DNA from: Gammaproteobacteria bacterium
GTDB lineage: Bacteria > Pseudomonadota > Gammaproteobacteria > DSM-19610
Assembly (NCBI GenBank): GCA_026197075.1
Contig: JAPHQV010000008.1
Span: forward strand, 56,694-120,693
Direction: 5' to 3'
DNA length: 64,000 bases
Shown here one piece after another: positions 1 through 11,258 of this stretch. A program made the translations under genes and the position numbers. How positions within the stretch are numbered: the first letter of the stretch is position 1; every line of letters begins with the position of its first letter. The notes beneath the pieces are model-generated. The model did not search any database. It was not told where the DNA came from and was given only the letters and a program-made list of their open reading frames with translations.

Positions 1-1221
<1,221 letters not shown>

Positions 1222-1226
1222 ACCTG

Positions 1227-2696
1227 TCAATCCTCTTCCAATGCATTGCGCCAATGCTGGTCATCACGGGTAAACAGGCGGCTCGCCTCTTCCGGACCCC
1301 AGCTCCCGGCGGGATAGGTGTGAATGAAATCGCGCTCCATGGACCATTCCTTCAGTATCGGGTCCACCACGCGCCAGGCCCAATTCACCTCGTCGTAGCG
1401 CAGAAACAGGGAGTGATCGCCCTCGATCACGTCCAGCAACAGGGTCTGGTAGGCATCCAGTCGCGCCTTGTCGATGCCACAGGAAGTGGCATCGAGCCGC
1501 GTGGTCTCGGCGCGCATGTCGAGGCCCTGCTGTTTCACCTGCAATTCCAGGCGCAGACATTCGTTGGGCTGGATGTTCATGAGCAACCAGTTGGGTTTCA
1601 GGCGCTCGATATGGGTCTCCCGAAACAGTTGCTGGGGTGGGTGCTTGAAACGGATGGCGATCATGGAATTGTCGCGCGCCATGCGTTTTCCGGTGCGGAT
1701 GAAGAAAGGCACGTTGCGCCAGCGCCAGTTGTCGATATACAGCTTCAGGGCCGTATAGGTCTCGGTGACACTGTCCCCGGGCACCCCGCGCTCTTCCAGG
1801 TAGGCAGGCAGCGACTCGCCATTCACCCGGCCGCGCGCGTACTGGGCGCGAAAGGCGTGGGCGCTGACGGCATTGCGGGGAATGGCGCGTATGGATCGCA
1901 GTACCTTCACCTTCTCATCCCGCAGGGATTCCGCGTCCAGGCAAGCCGGCGGCTCCATGGCCACCAGGGTGAGCATCTGCAAGAGATGGCTCTGAATCAT
2001 GTCACGCAAGGCTCCGGCACCGTCGTAATAGCCGGCGCGACCTTCCGTGCCCTGGGCCTCGGAATGGGTGATCTGCACATGATCGATGTAATTGCGGTTC
2101 CACAGCGGCTCCAGCATCAGGTTGGCGAAGCGGAACACCAGGATATTCTGCACCGTGCCCTTGCCCAGGTAGTGATCGATGCGATAGATCTGTTGTTCGC
2201 CAAAATCACGTCCCAGGCGCTGGTTCAGCCGCTCGGCGCTCTCCAGGTCATAGCCGAAGGGTTTTTCCACCACCACCCGGCGCCAGCCGTCGGTTTCCTG
2301 GTTCAGCCCCACGGCGCCGAGCTGGTGGCTGACCTTGCCGAAATCCACCGGCGCGATGGCCATGTAGAACACCAGATTGGGGGACAGATCCGGCGTGTCA
2401 CGCAGATAGTCACGCAGGGCCGGATAGACGTTCTCATCGCGCAGATCACCCTGGAAGAAATGCAGCCGCGGCAGGAAGCGCGCCAGTACATCGGCATCGG
2501 TGCCTCGACCGGCCAGGGCACGCTCCACCTCGCCCCGCCAGTGCGCATCATCCCAGTCGCGGCGTCCGAAACCGACGACCCGCATGCCATCGGGCAGTTG
2601 CTCCGCCACCTCAAGCTGATACAGGGCCGGTAATAGCTTTGTCAGTGCCAGGTTGCCGGTGGCGCCGAAGATGACGAAGGTGCAGTGATCGACCAT
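1227..2696 (-). CDS. zwf: Glucose-6-phosphate 1-dehydrogenase
   Basis: Oxidises glucose-6-phosphate to 6-phosphogluconolactone with NAD(P)+, the first step of the oxidative pentose phosphate pathway. The 489-residue product starts with a Rossmann motif of the G6PD type (FGATGNLA), has the substrate/catalytic segment RIDHYLGK and the EKPFG stretch, and is of usual family length. An in-frame TTG at 2705 overlaps the gnd stop. The AAGGA at the end of gnd is spaced about 9 bases from the ATG at 2696 but abuts the TTG, so the ATG is preferred. It sits between gnd and pgi. No 6-phosphogluconolactonase gene is visible in the window. Confidence 0.97.
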   Translation of the reverse strand: MVDHCTFVIFGATGNLALTKLLPALYQLEVAEQLPDGMRVVGFGRRDWDDAHWRGEVERALAGRGTDADVLARFLPRLHFFQGDLRDENVYPALRDYLRDTPDLSPNLVFYMAIAPVDFGKVSHQLGAVGLNQETDGWRRVVVEKPFGYDLESAERLNQRLGRDFGEQQIYRIDHYLGKGTVQNILVFRFANLMLEPLWNRNYIDHVQITHSEAQGTEGRAGYYDGAGALRDMIQSHLLQMLTLVAMEPPACLDAESLRDEKVKVLRSIRAIPRNAVSAHAFRAQYARGRVNGESLPAYLEERGVPGDSVTETYTALKLYIDNWRWRNVPFFIRTGKRMARDNSMIAIRFKHPPQQLFRETHIERLKPNWLLMNIQPNECLRLELQVKQQGLDMRAETTRLDATSCGIDKARLDAYQTLLLDVIEGDHSLFLRYDEVNWAWRVVDPILKEWSMERDFIHTYPAGSWGPEEASRLFTRDDQHWRNALEED

Positions 2697-2701
2697 GGGC
2701 T

Positions 2702-3613
2702 TCAATCCTTGCCCACGGCATGGCCACCGAAGGCACGACGCATCACCGCCAGCAGGCGGTTACTGTAATCGGCCTTGCCCTGGCTGTCGAAGCGGCTGGC
2801 CAGGGCCAGGCTGATCACGGGTGCGGGAATGCCCTGTTCCACCGCTTCAAGCACGGTCCACCGGCCTTCACCGGAATCGGCCACCACCGGTGCAATGTCC
2901 GCGAGGCCCTGATCCTCGACCAGGGCCTCGGCGGTCAGGTCCAGCAGCCAGCTGCGCACCACGGATCCGTGGCGCCACAGCTCGGTGATCCGGGCAAGGT
3001 CCAGCGCGAAGGCCTCCTTGCCCTTGAGCAACGCCAGGCCCTCGGCGAGGGCCTGCATCATGCCGTACTCGATGCCGTTGTGGATCATCTTGGTGAAATG
3101 GCCGGCACCCACCGGACCCACATGGGCCCAGCCCCGGTCGGGGGCGGGAGCCAGGCATTCCAGTGCCGGTCGGACCAGTTGCAGGGCCTGCTCGCTGCCA
3201 CCCACCATCAGGCAATACCCGTTATCCAGCCCCCACACGCCCCCGGAGGTACCGGCATCCATGAACAACAGGTCGTGCCCGGCGAGCAGCTCGCCGCGCC
3301 GCACGCTGTCGGGATAGTGGGCATTGCCACCGTCGATGACCAGGTCACCAGGATCGAGGAGTGGGATGAGGTCCTGCAGATGACGCTCGGTAACCTCGCC
3401 CGCCGGCAGCATCAGCCACACGACCCGCGGCGACTCCAGCTGGGCCACCGCCTGCGCCAGGGAAGCGGCGGGCAGCAGCCCTGTCTCGCGCGCCAGGGTC
3501 GTCACCACTTCCTGGTTGCGGTTGTAGCCCACCACCTCGATGCCGCCGCGCCGCAGGCGCCGGGCCATGTTGGCGCCCATACGCCCCAGGCCGATCATTG
3601 CCATTTGCATCAT
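2702..3613 (-). CDS. gnd: 6-phosphogluconate dehydrogenase, decarboxylating, short form
   Basis: Converts 6-phosphogluconate to ribulose-5-phosphate and CO2. The 303-residue protein has an N-terminal Rossmann motif ([14 protein letters not shown]), the [10 protein letters not shown] substrate-binding segment and the [10 protein letters not shown] catalytic-lysine segment. It is about 300 residues rather than the roughly 470 of the E. coli enzyme, so it belongs to the short GntZ/YqeC-type group, which is often NAD-preferring (family knowledge, not shown here). AAGGAGG lies 5 bases before the ATG at 3613, and a second in-frame ATG follows directly. This is the first gene of the gnd-zwf-pgi run and is divergent from glgA across about 100 bases. 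Confidence 0.94.
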   Translation of the reverse strand: MMQMAMIGLGRMGANMARRLRRGGIEVVGYNRNQEVVTTLARETGLLPAASLAQAVAQLESPRVVWLMLPAGEVTERHLQDLIPLLDPGDLVIDGGNAHYPDSVRRGELLAGHDLLFMDAGTSGGVWGLDNGYCLMVGGSEQALQLVRPALECLAPAPDRGWAHVGPVGAGHFTKMIHNGIEYGMMQALAEGLALLKGKEAFALDLARITELWRHGSVVRSWLLDLTAEALVEDQGLADIAPVVADSGEGRWTVLEAVEQGIPAPVISLALASRFDSQGKADYSNRLLAVMRRAFGGHAVGKD

Positions 3614-3714
3614 TCCATCCTCCTTTCGTTCACTACTCGCAATCCATATGCCCAAGTCTAGGGTAAATGGGTTATAAATACCCCTCGCGCGCCACCCTTG
3701 CCTGGAAACCCGCC

Positions 3715-5169
3715 ATGAAGATTCTCTTCGCCAGCAGTGAGGTCTACCCGCTGATCAAGACCGGCGGCCTCGCCGATGTCTCCGGCAGCCTGCCGCGGGC
3801 CATCCGCAACCTGCGCCATGATATCCGCGTGGTATTGCCCGCCTACCGCGGCGTGGCGGAGCGCGCCGGCAAGATCAAGGTCCTGGCCAGCCTGGGGCTG
3901 GAGGGTGCACCCGGGGAGATCCGCATCCTGCAGGGCCGCCTGCCCGGCAGCACCGTGCCCCTCTACCTGGTGGACTGCCCCGAGCTCTTCGACCGCGACG
4001 GTGGCCCCTACAGCGCACCGGAAGGGGGCGACTGGCCCGACAATGCCCGGCGCTTTGCCCTGTTCGCGCGCGCCGTCAGTGCCCTGGCCCTGGACCGGGT
4101 CGGCCTCGGCTGGGCGCCGGAACTGGTGCACGGCAACGACTGGCAGACGGGTCTGGTGCCGGCCCTGCTGAGCCGGGAGGCACGGCGCCCGGCCACCCTC
4201 TTCACCATCCACAACCTGGCCTACCAGGGGCTGTTCCCTCCCGAGACCCTGGTGGAGCTGAAACTGCCGCCGGACTGGTGGTCCCTGGACGGCTTGGAAT
4301 TCTACGACCAGCTGTCCTTCATCAAGGGCGGCCTGGTGTACGCCGACTGGATCAGCACCGTCAGCCCCACCTATGCACGGGAAATCCAGACCCCCGAGTA
4401 CGGCTGCGGCCTGGAGGGTCTGCTGACCACGCGCGCCGATCGACTCAGCGGCATCCTCAATGGCATCGACTACCGCGACTGGAGTCCCTGCAACGATGCC
4501 CACCTGGTGCGTCCCTACTCGGTACGGCGCCAGGCCGGGAAGGCAGACAACAAACGCGCCCTGCAAAAGGATTTCGGCCTGCCGACGCGGGATGTGCCAT
4601 TGCTCGGCCATGTAGGCCGGCTGGTGGAACAGAAGGGCATCGACCTGCTGTTGGAGGTACTGCCCGAACTGCTGGCGCGGGACATCCAGCTGGTGATCCT
4701 CGGCAGTGGCCACGCCGAACTGGAACGGATGCTGCAGGAAATCCAGGCGACCCATCCACGCCAGGTCGGCATCCGCATCGGCTACAGCGAACCCCTGGCC
4801 CACCGCCTGGAGGCGGGCGCCGATATGTTCCTGATGCCCTCGCGCTTCGAACCCTGCGGCCTGAACCAACTCTACAGCCTGCGCTATGGCACCGTGCCCA
4901 TCGTGCGCCGCACCGGCGGCCTGGCCGACTCGGTGGTGGACGCCACCCCGGAACGGCTGGCGGACAACAGCGCCACCGGTTTCCAGTTCGAGGCCGCCGA
5001 GGCCCCGGCACTGCTGGTGGCCATCGAGCGCGCACTGGCACTCCATGCCCGGCCGGAGGCATGGCGCCGGCTGGTGACCCGGGGGATGCAACAGGATTTC
5101 AGTTGGACCCGCAGCGCCCAACACTACCTGGAGCTGTACCAGCAACTGGTGGCGGCCAGGCACGTCTAG
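3715..5169 (+). CDS. glgA: Glycogen (starch) synthase, ADP-glucose type, GT5
   Basis: Transfers glucose from ADP-glucose to the growing alpha-1,4-glucan. The 484-residue product begins with the GT5 hallmark KTGGLADV in the context SSEVYPLIKTGGLADVSGSL and has the C-terminal GT-B signature (PSRFEPCGLNQLYSLRYG, then RRTGGLADSV). The ATG at 3715 gives the canonical N-terminus. The open frame extends to 3667 but the added residues do not look like the family. No other glycogen gene adjoins it, although pgm lies near 54 kb. A TATAAA-like stretch near 3673-3678 lies in the gnd/glgA divergent spacer. Confidence 0.97.
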   Translation: MKILFASSEVYPLIKTGGLADVSGSLPRAIRNLRHDIRVVLPAYRGVAERAGKIKVLASLGLEGAPGEIRILQGRLPGSTVPLYLVDCPELFDRDGGPYSAPEGGDWPDNARRFALFARAVSALALDRVGLGWAPELVHGNDWQTGLVPALLSREARRPATLFTIHNLAYQGLFPPETLVELKLPPDWWSLDGLEFYDQLSFIKGGLVYADWISTVSPTYAREIQTPEYGCGLEGLLTTRADRLSGILNGIDYRDWSPCNDAHLVRPYSVRRQAGKADNKRALQKDFGLPTRDVPLLGHVGRLVEQKGIDLLLEVLPELLARDIQLVILGSGHAELERMLQEIQATHPRQVGIRIGYSEPLAHRLEAGADMFLMPSRFEPCGLNQLYSLRYGTVPIVRRTGGLADSVVDATPERLADNSATGFQFEAAEAPALLVAIERALALHARPEAWRRLVTRGMQQDFSWTRSAQHYLELYQQLVAARHV

Positions 5170-5386
5170 TTCCTGGATTACTCGCTACGCTCGCCCTTCA
5201 GGCCGCTCCTGCGGACGTTCAACGCGCTACGGGCTTTTTCGGCATGTGTCGGAATGATGAGCTGTGTAATGATGGAATACGACGGGCGATATCCGCATTG
5301 CCCCCTCGACCACCCCGCCAAACCCGAATTAACTCTCTAATTCAAATTAATTTTTTCACCTCAAGCCCATTCCTGGTTCAACGGGG

Positions 5387-5392
5387 TATAAT
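5387..5392 (+). promoter_or_regulatory. Candidate -10 box upstream of ppc
   Basis: An exact TATAAT lies 54 bases before the ppc ATG in an AT-richer stretch. No good -35 hexamer is seen at 16-18 bases, so an activator or an extended element may be needed. Transcription would start near 5399, giving a leader of about 47 bases that contains the hairpin at 5414-5439. Confidence 0.45.
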
Positions 5393-5413
5393 AGGCGGCT
5401 TCGCGTAACCGGT

Positions 5414-5439
5414 GGCCACGCACAGCGCTGGCCTTTTTT
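5414..5439 (+). terminator. Hairpin plus T6 tract just before the ppc start
   Basis: GGCCA (5414-5418) pairs with TGGCC (5429-5433) around a 10-base loop and is followed at once by six T residues. The T run ends 6 bases before the preferred ppc ATG, where a ribosome-binding site would be expected. It looks like a small intrinsic terminator or attenuator inside the ppc leader. The five-pair stem is short, so the call is tentative. Confidence 0.4.
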
Positions 5440-5445
5440 GTGCTT

Positions 5446-8259
5446 ATGAATATGACCCCAAAAATCGCCATCGCCCCTGCTGACAAGGAACTGCGCTCAC
5501 GCGTACGGCTGTTCGGCAACCTGCTGGGCCAGGTGTTGCGCGAGCAGGCCGGCATCCAGGTCTTCAATGCCGTGGAGACCCTGCGCAAGGGCTACATCCG
5601 CCTGCGCAAGGCCGAGGATCCCACCCTGCGCAAGCGCCTGGCCTGGGTGATCGACAGTCTCGATGCCGACAACCTGACCCACGTGGTACGCGCCTTCAGC
5701 ATCTATTTCAGCCTGGTGAACATCGCCGAGGAGGCGCACCAGCATCGCCTGCGCCGGCGCCAGGCACGCGCCGGCGGCCCCCTCTGGGTAGGCTCCTTCG
5801 ACCACACCCTGCGCGACTTCGCCGAACGCGGCATCAGCGGGCCGCAGCTGCAACAACTGTTCGACCATTGCTGCTACATCCCGGTGTTCACCGCGCACCC
5901 CACCGAATCCAAGCGCCGTGCCGTCATGCACGCCCTGCGGCGCATCTTCATGACCGCCGAGCAACTCAACGACCTGCGCCTGAGCAAGGCCGAGCGCGAG
6001 GAAGTGCACGCCGAGCTGCTGGTGCATATCCAGATCCTCTGGAAGACCGACGAGGTACGGCTGCGCAAGCCCAAGGTGGAGGACGAGATCCGCAACGGGC
6101 TGTTCTATTTTCACGAAAGCCTGTTCACCGCCGTCCCGGCCACCTACCGCTACCTGGAAAAGGCGGTACGTCGCCTGTATGGACAGGATGCGATCCAGGT
6201 ACCGAGCATGCTGCAGTTCGGTTCCTGGATCGGCGGTGACCGCGATGGCAATCCCTTCGTCAAACCCGCCACCACCGAATTGGCCATCCGCTTGCACATG
6301 CGCGAGGTATTGCGCGAATACATCCAGCAGGTGGAAGGACTGCGCAGTCTGCTCACCCATTCCATCCGCCTGTGCCAGCCGAACGATCCACTGATCCGCA
6401 GCCTGGAAGAAGACGGCAAGCGTTTCGGTCTGCGCCTGGGCGACGACCCGGCGCGCTTTGACAACGAGCCCTACCGACGCAAGCTGTTCATGATGCGCCA
6501 CCGCCTGCGCCAGAACCTCTACCATGTGGCCGCGCTGGTGGACGACCCCCAGACCGCCAACCAACAGCGTCACCCCGACGCCTATGGCTCGGAAGATGAA
6601 TTCCTCCAGGACCTGTACCTGATTCGGGATTCCCTCATCGCCCACGGCGATGCCAACGTGGCGGGACGGGAATTACAGGACCTCATCCGCCTGGCGGAGA
6701 CCTTCGGTTTCTACCTGGTGCAACTGGATGTGCGCCAGGAATCCACCCGCCATACCGATGCCGTGGCCGAACTGTGCCGTGCCCTGCCCGGTAGTCCGGA
6801 CTACCGCGCCCTGGACGAGGCCGGACGCATGGAACTGCTGGCGCGCACCCTCGGCCAGGACCAGTGTCCGGAACCGGACCGCGCCAGCCTGAGCGAGGAG
6901 ACCCGCGAGACCCTCGAGGTGTTCGATACCATTCGACGCATGCGTGGCGAAAGCAGCCCCAAGGCCTTCGGCAACTACGTCATCTCCATGACCCACACGG
7001 CCAGCCACATCATGGAAGTGATGTGGCTGGCCCATTGCGCGGGGCTGGCGGGCCGCGACCAGGATGGCTGGTTCTGCAACATCCGCATCAGTCCGCTGTT
7101 CGAGACCATCGAGGATCTGTCCCACGTGGATGACGTGTTGCCGCGCCTGCTCGACGACGAGGTGTACAAGTCGCTGCTGGCGGCCTCGGGCAACCTGCAG
7201 GAAGTCATGCTGGGATATTCGGATTCCTGCAAGGACGGCGGCATCGTGGCCGCCTCCTGGAATCTCTACGAGGCCCAGAAAAAGATCACCAGCATCGCCG
7301 CCAGTCGTGGCGTGCAATGCCGGCTGTTCCACGGCCGTGGCGGCACCCTGGGTCGCGGTGGCGGCCCCACCCACGAGGCCATCCTGGCCCAGCCCACGGG
7401 CACGGTGCATGGCCAGATCAAGTTCACCGAGCAGGGTGAGGTGCTGTCAAACAAGTACAGCAACCACGAAACCGCCGTCTACGAACTGACCCTGGGTCTG
7501 ACCGGCCTGCTCAAGGCCAGCCGTGGGCTGGTGCAGAATCCGGACCCGCGCACGGCGGAACCGGAAGTCATGATGGAACTGGCGCGCTACGGCGAGGATT
7601 GCTACCGCGACCTCATCGATCGCACCCCGGGGCTGCTGGATTATTTCTACGAGGCCACGCCGGTCAACGAGATCGCGCTGCTGAACATCGGCTCGCGTCC
7701 CAGTCATCGCAAGAAGGATCGTTCCAAGGCCTCCATCCGCGCCATCCCCTGGGTGTTCGGCTGGGCCCAGGGCCGCCATACCCTCCCCGCCTGGTATGGC
7801 ATCGGCACGGCACTGGAACGCTGGCAGGGCGGTGATCCGGCGCGGCTGGAAACACTGCGCGCCATGTACCACAACTGGCCCTTCTTCCGTGCCCTGCTCA
7901 GCAATACCCAGATGTCACTGTCCAAGGCGGAGATGAAGATCGCCGCCACCTATACCCAACTGGCCCAGAACCAGGAACAGGCGCAGGCCATCTTCCGCAC
8001 CATCGAAGAGGAATACTGGCGCACCCTGGAGCAGGTCAAACTGGTGGCGCAGATCGAAGGTCTGTTGGAGGAAAACCCGGTGCTGGCGGTATCCCTGCAG
8101 CGCCGCGACCCCTACCTGGATCCCCTCAACCATATCCAGTACACCTTGCTGAAGCGGGTACGTGGTACGGAATTGGACGAGGCGGACCGGGAGCAATGGC
8201 TGGATCCGCTGCTGCGTTCCATCAACGGCATCGCCGGTGGGATGCGCAATACAGGTTAG
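5446..8259 (+). CDS. ppc: Phosphoenolpyruvate carboxylase
   Basis: Carboxylates PEP with bicarbonate to oxaloacetate, the main anaplerotic step. The 937-residue length is typical of bacterial PEPC. Visible signatures are the active-site His segment VFTAHPTESKRR, the glycine-rich loop FHGRGGTLGRGGGP, the EVMLGYSDSCKDGG stretch, and the extreme C-terminus GGMRNTG, where the family ends in NTG. The start is chosen as the ATG at 5446; a GTG at 5440 and an ATG at 5452 are also in frame, and none has a clear Shine-Dalgarno because a hairpin and T tract precede them. It is a stand-alone gene. A palindrome of the GTCGGACT family follows the stop. Confidence 0.97.
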   Translation: MNMTPKIAIAPADKELRSRVRLFGNLLGQVLREQAGIQVFNAVETLRKGYIRLRKAEDPTLRKRLAWVIDSLDADNLTHVVRAFSIYFSLVNIAEEAHQHRLRRRQARAGGPLWVGSFDHTLRDFAERGISGPQLQQLFDHCCYIPVFTAHPTESKRRAVMHALRRIFMTAEQLNDLRLSKAEREEVHAELLVHIQILWKTDEVRLRKPKVEDEIRNGLFYFHESLFTAVPATYRYLEKAVRRLYGQDAIQVPSMLQFGSWIGGDRDGNPFVKPATTELAIRLHMREVLREYIQQVEGLRSLLTHSIRLCQPNDPLIRSLEEDGKRFGLRLGDDPARFDNEPYRRKLFMMRHRLRQNLYHVAALVDDPQTANQQRHPDAYGSEDEFLQDLYLIRDSLIAHGDANVAGRELQDLIRLAETFGFYLVQLDVRQESTRHTDAVAELCRALPGSPDYRALDEAGRMELLARTLGQDQCPEPDRASLSEETRETLEVFDTIRRMRGESSPKAFGNYVISMTHTASHIMEVMWLAHCAGLAGRDQDGWFCNIRISPLFETIEDLSHVDDVLPRLLDDEVYKSLLAASGNLQEVMLGYSDSCKDGGIVAASWNLYEAQKKITSIAASRGVQCRLFHGRGGTLGRGGGPTHEAILAQPTGTVHGQIKFTEQGEVLSNKYSNHETAVYELTLGLTGLLKASRGLVQNPDPRTAEPEVMMELARYGEDCYRDLIDRTPGLLDYFYEATPVNEIALLNIGSRPSHRKKDRSKASIRAIPWVFGWAQGRHTLPAWYGIGTALERWQGGDPARLETLRAMYHNWPFFRALLSNTQMSLSKAEMKIAATYTQLAQNQEQAQAIFRTIEEEYWRTLEQVKLVAQIEGLLEENPVLAVSLQRRDPYLDPLNHIQYTLLKRVRGTELDEADREQWLDPLLRSINGIAGGMRNTG

Positions 8260-8277
8260 GTCTGGGCCTGGCGGGCA

Positions 8278-8299
8278 TTGTCGGACTTCAGTCCGACAA
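8278..8299. repeat. Palindrome after ppc, GTCGG(A/G)CT family
   Basis: TTGTCGGACT and AGTCCGACAA form a perfect 10-bp inverted repeat around 2 bases, between the convergent ends of ppc and panD. The same core recurs after pepA, beside the DUF2970 gene, upstream of the helicase gene, and at the ends of two other genes. It may act as a bidirectional terminator although no strong T tract follows. Confidence 0.75.
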
Positions 8300-8326
8300 A
8301 CGCGGCAGGATGGTGCAGTCACCCCC

Positions 8327-8707
8327 TCAAGCCACCTGCAGGGGAATCCCGTCGCCCATGCCCTTGATGCGGTTGTATTCGTCCAGGTACACCAGGGTCG
8401 GCTTGAAGAGTATCGCTTCCTGCTCGCTGAACATAGCGTAGGTGCAGATGATGACGCGATCCCCGGGCGAGGCCTTGTGGGCCGCGGCCCCGTTCAGGGA
8501 GATGATGCCGGAACCGCCCTCGGCGCGGATGGCATAGGTGGTGAAACGCTCGCCATTGGTGAGGTTGTAGATCTGGATCTGTTCGAATTCCCGGATCCGG
8601 GCCGCCTCCAGCAGCCGTGTATCGATGGCGCAGGAACCCTCATACTCGAGTTCACAGTGCGTCACTCGGGCCTGGTGGAGCTTGCTTTTGAGGAGGGTTA
8701 CCTGCAT
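8327..8707 (-). CDS. panD: Aspartate 1-decarboxylase proenzyme
   Basis: Pyruvoyl enzyme making beta-alanine from L-aspartate for pantothenate. The 126-residue proenzyme has the self-cleavage site Gly24-Ser25 in YEGSCAID, Lys9 near the N-terminus, and the NGERFTTY and RVIICTYA segments of the family. The start at 8707 places these residues at the classical positions. The open frame runs further upstream to 8851, but those residues are not family-like. It is the last gene of the panB-panC-panD run and is separated from panC by about 140 bases, so it may be co-transcribed. Confidence 0.97.
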   Translation of the reverse strand: MQVTLLKSKLHQARVTHCELEYEGSCAIDTRLLEAARIREFEQIQIYNLTNGERFTTYAIRAEGGSGIISLNGAAAHKASPGDRVIICTYAMFSEQEAILFKPTLVYLDEYNRIKGMGDGIPLQVA

Positions 8708-8847
8708 GGATCGGGGACCTGACTTCGTGAGGGGGCAATTATCCTGAAAATGACCGGCCACGGCCAGTCCGGCGGACAATTCGACCACGAAACAGGCGGT
8801 TGATTCCCGGAAACCAGACCTGCCCCCGGTAGGAGCGGGTCTGCCGC

Positions 8848-9687
8848 TCACACCAGCAGGTTGTCGATCAGCCGCGTCCTGCCCAGCCGGGCCGCCGCCA
8901 GCACCACCAGCGGGCGTCCCTCCAGCGGCGGCTCCAGACTGTCGGCATCAACCACTTCCACGTATTCCGGCTCGAAACCCGCTGACCGCAACCCCTCCAT
9001 GGCGGAGACGCCCAGGGTGGTAAAATCCCGCTCGCCATTGCGAATCCGCGCCGCCAGCTGCTGCAGGGTCTGGAACAGTTGCGGGGCCAGTCTGCGCTCC
9101 TCCGCGTCCAGGTACTGGTTGCGGGAACTCATGGCCAGGCCATCGGGCTCGCGCACCGTGTCCACCGCCTCGATGTCGATGGGCCAATCCAGGTCGGCCA
9201 CCATGCGGCGGAGGATGGCCAGCTGCTGGTAATCCTTGCGGCCGAACAGGGCCGTGTCGGGCTGCACCATGTTGAAGAGTTTGGCCACCACGGTGGTGAC
9301 ACCGGTAAAGTGGCCGGGCCGGAAGGCACCGCACAGGCGCTCGCCCAGCTCCGGCACCTGGACCCGGGTTGCCGGTGCCAGGCCACGCGGGTACATCTCT
9401 TCCACTTCGGGTACGAAAACCAGGTCCACGCCCAGGTTCTCCAGGGCCTTGCGATCGGCCTCCAGGGTCCGTGGGTAGCTGGCCAGATCCTCCTTGGGAC
9501 CGAACTGCAGGGGATTGACGAAGACACTCACCACCACCCGCTCGGCCAGTTCGCGCGCCCGCGTCACCAGGCGCAGATGGCCGGCATGCAGATTACCCAT
9601 GGTGGGCACAAAGGCGATACGCTGGTTGCCGCGGCGCCAGAACTGGATGCGGGCCCGCAGCATATCGACGGTGGTCACGGTTTCCAA
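8848..9687 (-). CDS. panC: Pantothenate synthetase (pantoate-beta-alanine ligase)
   Basis: Joins pantoate and beta-alanine with ATP to form pantothenate. The 279-residue product has the cytidylyltransferase-type nucleotide motif ([10 protein letters not shown]), the FGRKDYQQL segment and the AMSSRNQYL segment, which plays the part of KMSKS in this family. Its length is usual. It lies 13 bases downstream of panB on the same strand, which points to one transcript with panB and panD. Confidence 0.97.
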   Translation of the reverse strand: METVTTVDMLRARIQFWRRGNQRIAFVPTMGNLHAGHLRLVTRARELAERVVVSVFVNPLQFGPKEDLASYPRTLEADRKALENLGVDLVFVPEVEEMYPRGLAPATRVQVPELGERLCGAFRPGHFTGVTTVVAKLFNMVQPDTALFGRKDYQQLAILRRMVADLDWPIDIEAVDTVREPDGLAMSSRNQYLDAEERRLAPQLFQTLQQLAARIRNGERDFTTLGVSAMEGLRSAGFEPEYVEVVDADSLEPPLEGRPLVVLAAARLGRTRLIDNLLV

Positions 9688-9700
9688 ATGATCGTTTCCT

Positions 9701-10510
9701 TCAGTAGCTCTGTTCCGGCCCGGGGAAGCGGCCGTCCTTCACATCCCGCACATAGGCGCGAATGGCCTCCTCGACACTGCCGCGGCCGGCGAGAAAATCC
9801 TGCACGAAACGCGGGCGCCGGCCGGGCGACACGCCGAGCAGGTCATGCAGCACCAGCACCTGGCCATCGCAGTCCACTCCGGCACCGATGCCGATGACGG
9901 GTATGCGCAGGGCGCGGCTCACTTCCGCGCCCAGTGCCGCCGGCACGCATTCCAGCACCAGCAGGGACGCGCCCGCTTCCTGCAGGGCCAGGGCATCCGC
10001 GCGGATCGCCGCCGCGTCTTCCGGATCCCGCCCCTGTACCCGGTAGCCATCGGGGCTCTCCACGGACTGGGGCAACAGGCCCAGGTGACCGCACACCCCG
10101 ATACCCGCCGCGGACAGCCGACGCACCTGTTCCAGCACCGCCCCACCACCCTCCAGCTTCACCAGCTGCGCCCCACCCTCCTCCACCAGGCGGCGGGCGC
10201 TCGCCAGGGCGATTTCGGGACTGTCGTAGCTGTGCCAGGGCATGTCCACCACGCGCAAGGCCCGCTGGCTGGCGCGCGCCACGCAAGCCGCATGGTAGAT
10301 CATATGCTCCAGACTCACCGGCCGTGTGGAATCATGCCCCTGCAACACCATACCGAGGGAATCCCCCACCAACAGGATCTCCACACCGGCCGCCTCCAGC
10401 AGGCACGCGAACGCGGCATCGTAGGCCGTCAGGCTGACGATCTTCTCGCCGGCCTTTTTCATGGCCAGCAGGGTATCGGGCGTGACGCGGTTCGTATCGG
10501 ACGGAGACAT
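9701..10510 (-). CDS. panB: 3-methyl-2-oxobutanoate hydroxymethyltransferase
   Basis: Adds a hydroxymethyl group from 5,10-methylenetetrahydrofolate to ketoisovalerate, the committed step to pantoate. The 269-residue TIM-barrel protein carries LTAYDAAFA near the N-terminus, the metal-binding VGDSLGMV segment, KLEGG, and the HLGLLPQSV segment. Length and order match the family. It precedes panC with a 13-base gap and follows the deoxynucleoside kinase gene by about 97 bases, an arrangement common in gammaproteobacteria. Confidence 0.97.
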   Translation of the reverse strand: MSPSDTNRVTPDTLLAMKKAGEKIVSLTAYDAAFACLLEAAGVEILLVGDSLGMVLQGHDSTRPVSLEHMIYHAACVARASQRALRVVDMPWHSYDSPEIALASARRLVEEGGAQLVKLEGGGAVLEQVRRLSAAGIGVCGHLGLLPQSVESPDGYRVQGRDPEDAAAIRADALALQEAGASLLVLECVPAALGAEVSRALRIPVIGIGAGVDCDGQVLVLHDLLGVSPGRRPRFVQDFLAGRGSVEEAIRAYVRDVKDGRFPGPEQSY

Positions 10511-10607
10511 ATCGAATGCCTGGATCAGTCGGGAATCAACAGTTATCGCTGCATTGGCGCTTGCCCGCTGAACAGGCTGTTACAGAGGGCTCGCGCATGG
10601 TGCAATC

Positions 10608-11258
10608 TTACAGGGAAAGGGGGGCCGGATTGAAATACTGCCGCCCGCTCCGGGCCTCGGCGATGCGCGTCAACAGGGACTGGTAGTCCTCTTCGCGGCT
10701 GGCCAGGTCGATCACCGCCGCGTTGACGATCAGCAGGGGCGCGGCGTCATAGTAGTAAAAGAAACGGGTATAGGCATCGGACAGGCGCTGCAGGTAATTG
10801 GCGTCAATGCCGGTTTCATAGGGACGGCCGCGTTGGGCAATGCGCCGCATCAGCACCTCCACCGGCGCCTGCAGGTAGATCACCAGGTCCGGCACGGGCA
10901 TGTCCAGGGTGAGGTGGCTGTATACCTGTTCGTAGAGCCGGAACTCCTCGTCATCCAGGGTGAGCTGGGCAAACAGACGATCCTTGTCCATGAGGTAATC
11001 GCTCACCCGCACCGGTTGGAACATGTCGCCCTGGCGCAGGGACTGCATCTGCTGGGCACGCTGCATGAGAAAGAACAACTGGGTCTGGAAGGCACCCTGG
11101 CGGGGATCGCGGTAGAAACGCTTGAGGAAGGGATTCTCATCGGCACCTTCCAGTAACAGCTCACTGCCGAAGGTGTCCGCCAGACGCCGCGCCAGGGTGG
11201 TCTTGCCCACGCCGATGGGACCTTCCACGACAATGAAGCCGGGATTGTGCAGGCTCAT
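10608..11258 (-). CDS. Deoxynucleoside kinase family protein
   Basis: A 216-residue P-loop kinase of the deoxyadenosine/deoxyguanosine kinase family, expected to phosphorylate a deoxynucleoside. Visible are the Walker A loop EGPIGVGKTT near residue 15, the DRLFAQL segment, and the arginine-rich lid RRIAQRGRPYE. The ATG at 11258 overlaps the folK stop as ATGA, so the two are translationally coupled. The longer upstream frame encodes Pro/Gly-rich residues antisense to folK and is rejected. The true substrate cannot be told from sequence; the folK-dNK-panB order is common but functionally unexplained. Confidence 0.9.
   Translation of the reverse strand: MSLHNPGFIVVEGPIGVGKTTLARRLADTFGSELLLEGADENPFLKRFYRDPRQGAFQTQLFFLMQRAQQMQSLRQGDMFQPVRVSDYLMDKDRLFAQLTLDDEEFRLYEQVYSHLTLDMPVPDLVIYLQAPVEVLMRRIAQRGRPYETGIDANYLQRLSDAYTRFFYYYDAAPLLIVNAAVIDLASREEDYQSLLTRIAEARSGRQYFNPAPLSL

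Noticed and set aside
5170..5440. Small gene in the glgA-ppc spacer
   Set aside because: Open stretches there lack a ribosome-binding site and continue the glgA +1 frame. The spacer reads as leader and promoter DNA.
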